From Chamaea fasciata (lineage: Eukaryota; Chordata; Aves; Passeriformes; Sylviidae): a DNA stretch of 64,000 bases. Positions 57,455 to 64,000 of the stretch are shown piece by piece; within the stretch, counting starts at the first letter, position 1; each line of letters opens with the position of its first letter. The stretch lies in assembly GCA_029207755.1 (NCBI GenBank), contig JARCOQ010000005.1:47891563-47955562 (forward strand). Direction: 5' to 3'. The notes beneath the pieces are model-generated. The model was given only the letters and a program-made list of their open reading frames with translations, ran no database searches and was not told the DNA's origin. The position numbers and the translations under genes are program-made.

Positions 57455-60400
57455 ACTGTGCACAGGAAGGGTTACAACTGTTCAGTGTTGACTGTAATCC
57501 ACCCTTTTCTTGTACCATTGAGTTTGCAAAGTCAGCCACCCTAAGTATTGGACATCTAGCAGTTGTTGGAGGGACAGGAACATTACAAGACATGTTGGAG
57601 AAATTACCAAAACCACAGAGGTGGGACTTCCAGTATCTGCTTCCTCAAAACTGAGCGAAGCTATAAATAAGGGAACCACCACCCTTTCCTCTCCAGTGGA
57701 TGACTGCTCATATTTGAAGCCCTGCACAGTCAGGCATGACAAATGAAGTTTATCATACAGCTCTGAGATTTATCCTATGTCTCTGCAAATTATTGTATCA
57801 CATGGATAACCCCACAACACACACACAAACACATCAGTTACACCACTACAAAGCAATATGAAACTTGCTGGTTTCTATTTCTTTAAACCCACACACCAAC
57901 TGAGGCTCAACCATGCCTTTTCCATGTCATGACAAGTGTAGAAGCAGTGAACATCATATCACTTCCATTTGTTCTGCAACCAGCCAGCAAGGTGATGTAC
58001 AGAGTAAATAGCACATATAGGAGAGAAGAAATCTTTAGGTAGAAAGACATGCTATTTTGACTGAGGGGGGCTTAATACGCAATATGTGTTTGCAGATAGT
58101 AAGCCAGAAAAGCACATCCAAATGGCATGTAGTTAAATTCCTGTTGAGAGAGCATGGGAACTCAGTTACAGAACTTTCCCGAGCACAGATTCTTGCATCT
58201 GCAAAAAGTGCAGAGACATCACGTATGGTCTATTTCTCCTGGTACCCCTAGTCTCTAAAAACAATCTGTTCTAGATGTTTCCAGCCAAGCCTGACTATGC
58301 CTCCCCCACTCCCAACTCCACAACGCATTTCCCAGTCATATCCTCCATTTCTCCTTTGATCTGGGCTTGCAGAGGCTTAATGCTTTCTTATCTAATGTCA
58401 CTGTGGACACTCACCTTTAATGCCAAGAGTTACGGTCCACAGACAGTAGTAATGCCTGCGAATGTGTGGGACATGGCAAAACAAGCAGAGTCACAGCAGC
58501 TGCAAGCTGCATGTTTGGGAAGAACTTCAGCAAAGGCATGGCACGCATGGGAAAGCTTCAGTCTCTCATTGCCCATGGAAATGCTAATCCAGATTCTCAC
58601 ATCTTAAATTCTCATGGCTTTGACCTGACCACCTCCAATTAACAAACAGCAGGTGTTCAAAAAAGCCTGTGAAATGAGTGATGATAAGTCAAGGGACACC
58701 ATGAATTACCTAAGATCACCATGGCATGGGGATCTTAGGTAATTCAACCTTAGTGTGTCAAACCTGCAGAATGCTTAAGACTTTTGACCTCATGTTGAGA
58801 CTTTTCATGTCAAGGGTTCTCTATTGCAACCCACCTTGTGGAAACTATGCAACATAAAGGAAGAAATTGCTGCAGACACACAGAAAGACCAGCCTCTTCT
58901 CTGGATGAGCAGACAGAGATGGTTCTCCATCACACATGGACAAAGACTTACTAGGCTAACCCTTCATCCACAGCAACAGATACAGAAAACATGATAAATC
59001 TTATCAACTCAAAACTTTCTCCTTCCTTAAGCTACTGGTAGGAATTTCACTTCTTCCCTTTCTCTGTATCAAGATGAAGGTGGAAGTATCTCAACAAGCT
59101 ACCAATCTGCTCAATGGAAGCTGAACTCTTCCCTGACCTCATTGTACCTTGGCATGAGAGGGATACCCTCTCTTCCTTAAACCATGACCTTGCTGACGTG
59201 CAGCATTGCAGCTCCCAAACAGGAGTATCTATCTGCACTCTTGTTCACTTGACACATGCTGTTACCCCCTTTCATACCCAGATTGGCAGGTCTAGCAGCA
59301 GGGATGAAGGCAATGGTTGGCAGGGTACCAATGCTCCTCCAGGGCCACGGTCACAGCCTGTGTGGTCTGTCTGATTACTCTTCTTCTCTCTGCTGGCTGG
59401 GCACCAACACTTCCAGATGGAGAGCTAGGAAGCAACGCTCCTGTGGGGAAGCTGATGCTGATGCTGCAGAACACCTCCACCTCCCTGTGAAGCCTCTGAT
59501 ATTGGCTACTGCCTGTCACAGCCTCCCAGGTCAGAGAGCAGTTTGCACAAAACAAGTTTGCTCTCTCTGGACAAATAATGCTTTGCCAGTCATGGCTCAC
59601 TTCACACCCGGCCTCTTAGGGGGCTCCACTGTTCTTGTCCCATGTGAGTCTTTCTGATAAAGGTGTTCTGTCTGCTGGGTCCCAGTAAGCAGTTCTGTGA
59701 TTGCAGGCAGCTGCTCCCTAGCAGGTGGGCAGTCACTTGTGAACAGGTCTGGGGCAGAGGATACTTCACCACAGTTGAACTCTGGTCAAAAGAGCTTGCT
59801 TTGAGATCCTGCACTCTAGTACTTTGTATGGAGCTGAGCATCGCTCACTCCAATAAACTCTGCCAGGGAAACAGTGCAGGGGAAATGGATGGTGCAGCTC
59901 AATGCAAATGCCAGCTTTTACTGCAGGGTCAGCAAATAAACTTTCCTTTCCCTGAATACTGTATCCATATACATCAACAAGAAGCACATTCTAATTCACA
60001 GGAATTAAACACAGTTAGGCTTATTTTATCTTGGAAGAAAAAAAGACTGCCTTTACTTTCCATCAGTGGAAAAACTCCCATGGGGTTGTCTTTGCCTACC
60101 ATATGTGTCATCTTTGCTGTTGTTTTATCCATAGCTCATTTTTTAAGCAGGTTGCTGTAGTCTAAAATTAGACCAGACACCTATCAATAACACCAGACAG
60201 AAGGAATAATCTGGAAACCAGCAAGATCTTTTAATCTGTGTAGATTTCAAAGAGAATCAGCTTTGTTTTTCAAATAAAGGCAAACCAATGTCATCCTCAT
60301 TAAAGTGGGAAAGGCCTTTGCCAGGTATTTTGTCAGTATCTTCTTATCTCTTGCTGGGCCTTGCAAAGGCAGGGTTGATTCCTTGCAGTAGCAGACTGCC

Positions 60401-61060
60401 AACTCTATTGCAGTATAGATCAAACTTTAACACGGATGCTTTCTGACAAACTTCTTCCCCTTTCACCCACATCTCAAGCACATGCCTATTCAGTCTTGCC
60501 TGTAGCATCTACAAGACAACTCAACCAGAAAATGTAAAGGATCTATTTTTAGAAGTCTTTAAGATGGCAAGAAATGCTGACCTCAGAAAACTGTGAATAA
60601 CAACCTCCTTATTTCTTCTTCCCTGCCTGCTCTCTCTGTGGAAGCAAACCACCACTATCTGCCCAAATTGCTCCATAGTCACCACCAGGCCAGAGCTGCA
60701 TTTTGAGCATCTCTACTCCTTGATATATTCCCAAAGGTCTTGTCCATGCCAACCTCACAGGTCCGATTTGAATACCCCCATGCTGTCAGCCTCAGTGACT
60801 TCTCTCCATGCAGCACAGGGAGGGGATGTGGTGACTCACCCAGCCTCGGGATCCCCCCTGCCAACCCACTGTTTGTTTGAGTGATTTTATTGTTGAAGCC
60901 CTGTTGCCACATTTGTAACTATACTGGGGGCTTTTTTGTTTTGTTTTATTTTTTTTTTCCTTTGGACAACCAGAAGTTCAGTTTTATAAACAGATGCTGT
61001 TGTGGGTCTCTTACTCAGCTGGATCAGCATCAGCTGTTTTTCCAGGCTGCGGTCTCTGTG
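57455..61060. other. Intergenic sequence upstream of the candidate EMP1 promoter
   Basis: No exon is supported. It contains the hairpin at 58,695-58,759. The interval may include regulatory DNA, but nothing can be assigned by eye. Confidence 0.55.
58695..58759. repeat. Near-perfect inverted repeat (hairpin)
   Basis: Perfect 16-bp arms TGAATTACCTAAGATC (58,702-58,717) and its reverse complement (58,731-58,746) enclose 13 bases. Those bases contain a further 5-bp complementary pair, CCATG/CATGG. Outside, GACAC (58,695-58,699) pairs with GTGTC (58,755-58,759) across an asymmetric internal loop. Confidence 0.85.
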
Positions 61061-61068
61061 CTGCACAC

Positions 61069-61075
61069 TGAGTCA
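61069..61075 (+). promoter_or_regulatory. AP-1 consensus site
   Basis: TGAGTCA, the exact AP-1 (Fos/Jun) consensus, about 115 bp upstream of a TTTAAA element and the candidate EMP1 first exon. Site occupancy is inference. Confidence 0.45.
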
Positions 61076-61182
61076 GAGGCAGCCCTGCACAGATTTCTTT
61101 GAATAGCTGGTTTCCTCCCAGAGACTCTTGACACCCTGCCAACAAAACAGGGCGTAGCTCATTAATTTTTTTTTTCTTTCTC

Positions 61183-61376
61183 TTTAAAGGCAGTCTGATT
61201 CATAGTAACTCCTTTAAAACAGAGTGGAAAGACACCACCCTCCCACACCACCGGAGGAAACTTAAACCACCACCAGGTCACTCCCCTTCACTCCAGCTCT
61301 GCGCTCCAGGACATCGGCACTGCAGCCCAGCACGCTCCTTCTTCCACAGGTGCCAGCACCGGCCCCAGCCCACACG
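61183..61376 (+). promoter_or_regulatory. EMP1: Candidate EMP1 core promoter and non-coding first exon
   Basis: A TTTAAA element at 61,183-61,188 could act as a TATA box, placing a start near 61,213. The following sequence is GC-richer than its surroundings and ends in a strong donor (CACACG/GTAAGA at 61,377). No conserved reading frame is present, as expected for a 5' UTR exon. In human, EMP1 is the next gene after GSG1, divergently oriented, with a non-coding first exon. The position and strand fit that order. EMP1 coding exons are not in this window, so the assignment is inferential. Confidence 0.38.
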
Positions 61377-61382
61377 GTAAGA

Positions 61383-64000
61383 GCTATTCCTAAAAATCCT
61401 CACCAACTTTTCTCCCTCAGTGGCTGCTCCCCTCTCCTAGCAGCACCAGTCTGCCTTTCTCCTCTGTTCCTTCACTTCTCTTCAGCTTGGCACTCGAGCT
61501 GGCTATGGCACACACCTTAATTTCCATCTTTTGTTTTGAAATCCAGCTGTGTTATGGGGCAAAGGGGCACTGCAAGGCACCCTGGTCGCAGCCTCAGAGT
61601 GCTGGCGGAAGCAATGTTATTTTCACCTCCAGGACATGTGCAGCCAGGGTGCAGGCACAGGGTGCCCAACCTGGGCCAGTTCACACTCAGGAGCTGCTGT
61701 GTGCTTTTGGAGTAGCACTGTTGACAAATGTGGAAAAACGCCTGCTTGAAATTAGGGCTGCAGGCTCCGTTTTTCTGGCACTCAAATATTTCTGCTTGTC
61801 TCTCTCTCCCCTCCATAATTAGTTTGTCAAGCTCTAATTTAAAACAATAGCAATTATTCCAAGTGAAGACTGAGAGGTCCCAAAGGTACAGACTCTGGGG
61901 TTACAATGGAGACAATCTCTCTTTTTCTAGGGGTTCGGGCTCCTAAGGCTGAAGCCAAGCCCCAGTTCTTGAGCAAAGTCGTGTGAAGGGTAGAAATGTG
62001 TGCTACGCCTTCTTTGGCAGCACAGACATTAGAGTGGGGAGCCCTGGGAGGTGAAGTGGGAGACCTGGTGGAATTGCTAGGAGCACCATAGTCTGCCGGT
62101 AGGGTGTGTCAAGGAGGTAGAGACACTGATGGGAAGTGTAGGATTGCAGAGACAGGCAATTTTCCCTCCTCCTTACCTGCCTTTTTCCACAAAACCGCCC
62201 CACCCCCCCTTCTTTCCCTCCTCTTCACCATTTCTCTTGTTTCATCTGTCTGCTATGGTTTGCATCCTGTGGTCAAATCTGAACTATTTTTGAGGTCTGA
62301 GAAAGGGAGTGCAGCAAAGCCAGTTTGTTGGCATCACACTGGTTCCTGTCACAGGAACTCAGCCCATCCCTGCACAGTTTGAGGCATTTCAAAGAGACTG
62401 AACAGTATTTAGCCCATTACAGCCAGGAATGGGTGGGGCTGAGGCTGGGACTGTGGATACTTACTATATGAATGAACTAGAAGCTGAGCTGACTGTAATT
62501 TTTTGGAAATAGAAGGATTTTGTGAATTTTTAAGTCCCTTCTGGTCCTGTTGCTTGTAGCTCAGCCATGCAGTGGTGCCTCCTGATGGAGAAATAAATGT
62601 GTTGGAGTGGTGGGGAAACTGAGTGAGGCAGCAAGTGTTTCCAGGGCAGTCAGAAACCAGAATGGGAAGAAAGCATTTTTGGAAGTTGTCATTTAATACA
62701 ATTAACAATTAAATCATAATGATATTAAAAAAAAAATGCTTTGGCCACAGAACAACTTTCACTCAGAAGCTTTGAATTCCTTAAGGCACCTCTGAGAGCA
62801 TATTTGCCCAGGAACTGCCCACTTAACATTTCTGGATGTAGTGGGATTCTTTTCTGAGCAAACACTCGTAGGAGGTGGGCATGAAGAGAGTGAAAACTTG
62901 GAGCCCTTTAGTTACTGTTCCTGTGATAAGAGGGGTTTAAACCAGCGGAATGCCTCCACCCAGTCCACCTGGAGACTGTGAGCACTGAGAGAGTGAGGGC
63001 TTGAAGGCAGCTTATTTCTATTTGCTCCCTTGGGGATTAGAATCGGAAAAGGATCAGAACTGAGGAACCTTACTCACACTGCAGTGCCTGGAAGCACCCC
63101 CTGAAATGCAGTGCCTTCCCGGGAGGCCCTGCACACCCACCTAAGGAATTCCTGTCAGTAGGCTTCTGTGGAAGCTCCCCCAGCTATGACTAACCACCCA
63201 AACACGGTCTGAGCCATTCATCCCAGCTACTCCTGTGTGAGAGCGGGGATCTCCACTGGGCACATGCCATCCCGAGGGAGATGTCTGACAGCTACGGAGT
63301 CCAGCCACACCCAAGGACACATTAATGCTGGAGTGAAGTGGGATCTTGCAGGGAAGCACCCAAGTTTTGGAGCGGTTGCCTCAGCTGGAGGACTGCTAGT
63401 GCTCCCCCAGTGAGACCCTGCTGAGGACAGAGAGCCCTGGGCTTGGAAAACCGGCCCTTCTGGCCTAGCCAATGGTCTTTCAATTTTGCAGTGTGGAAGT
63501 GATTCAACTGCACGCAGGAATTACTGTTCGGTAGTCTGAGGTGGAGCAGAGGTTGTATTTTGAAACAGTTCTGGGAGGTTTGCTGATAATAGCCAGCATG
63601 TTTTTGGTAAAAGACCCACCTCAGGCCCTGTTTATAATGAGACTGGGGAGATTTGCTGCAAGCACTAATCCTTCTCTCTATTCGTCACCGTCCCAGTCCC
63701 AAGGTTCACACATGGCACTCAGCCCGTTCCTGCTTCTGTTTCCTCAGAACAAGCAAAAGCGGGAGGGAGCCTGCTTCCCTAGCCCTGCCCACTCCCATGG
63801 GGCTTCACGGGCCCCATAATTCCCAGCTGGCTGCTGGGACACCCCCCTCTCCAAGGGCATGTTTCCCCTTGCTCATCCCCTAGTTCACTCAGTGTTCCCT
63901 TTGCTAAATGCTGCATGGATGGCAAAGGAGGAGACACCTGATGCTGGGCTGGAATTTGCCCTCAGATGCTCAAGTGCCCTGTAAGGCAAGAAATAGCACT
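61383..64000 (+). other. Sequence downstream of the candidate EMP1 exon (possible intron 1)
   Basis: No coding exon recognised; in particular nothing resembling the EMP1 N-terminus. A short A9 run lies at about 62,728-62,736. If the exon above is real, this would be EMP1 intron 1. Confidence 0.4.

Noticed and set aside
57064..57654. 196-residue plus-strand open frame rich in Asn, Lys, Pro and Gln
   Set aside because: Its length comes from the A/C-only tract, which contains no T and so can hold no stop codon. The flanks show no conserved protein features.
63541..63819. Frame MEQRLYFETVLGGLLIIASM considered as an EMP1 exon
   Set aside because: The short hydrophobic start does not resemble the EMP1 N-terminus, and the rest is unrelated low-conservation sequence.

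Overview
This window is vertebrate nuclear DNA, almost certainly from a bird. It has GT-AG spliced genes, a CpG-island promoter, CR1 LINE fragments (one with the diagnostic tandem ATTCTGTG tail near 46.0 kb) and compact introns. A solo LTR at 5,271-5,790 resembles passerine endogenous retrovirus LTRs from memory, so a songbird is my best guess; that part is inference. Layout: (1) 1-540, upstream sequence with a (TAAAA)n array. (2) 540-1,180, CpG-island promoter with a ZNF143/THAP11-type site 54 bp before the start codon. (3) 759-20,810 (+), FAM234B (KIAA1467), resolved into 12 coding exons giving a 629-residue single-pass membrane protein, followed by a 3' UTR of about 2.3 kb ending near an AATAAA at 23,157. 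(4) 30,922-23,971 (-), GSG1, in five coding exons giving a 314-residue four-pass claudin/PMP22-superfamily protein. FAM234B and GSG1 converge tail to tail. (5) About 31.0-61.1 kb, a gene-poor interval with old CR1 fragments, homopolymer tracts and no supportable protein gene. (6) About 61.2-61.38 kb (+), a candidate non-coding first exon and promoter placed where the conserved order FAM234B-GSG1-EMP1 (human 12p13.1) predicts the EMP1 5' end; the EMP1 coding exons are not in the window. These genes do not form a pathway. They are a conserved syntenic block. The joins between exons were worked out by hand from phase, splice dinucleotides and remembered similarity to the human proteins; no alignment was run. 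I found no convincing new biological system. The most unusual observations are a partial, frameshifted copy of FAM234B's last coding exon inside its own 3' UTR, an inverted pair of an unrecognised repeat in the GSG1 introns, a nearly T-free A/C tract of about 200 bp, a near-perfect hairpin at 58.7 kb, and three long poly-G runs within about 10 kb.
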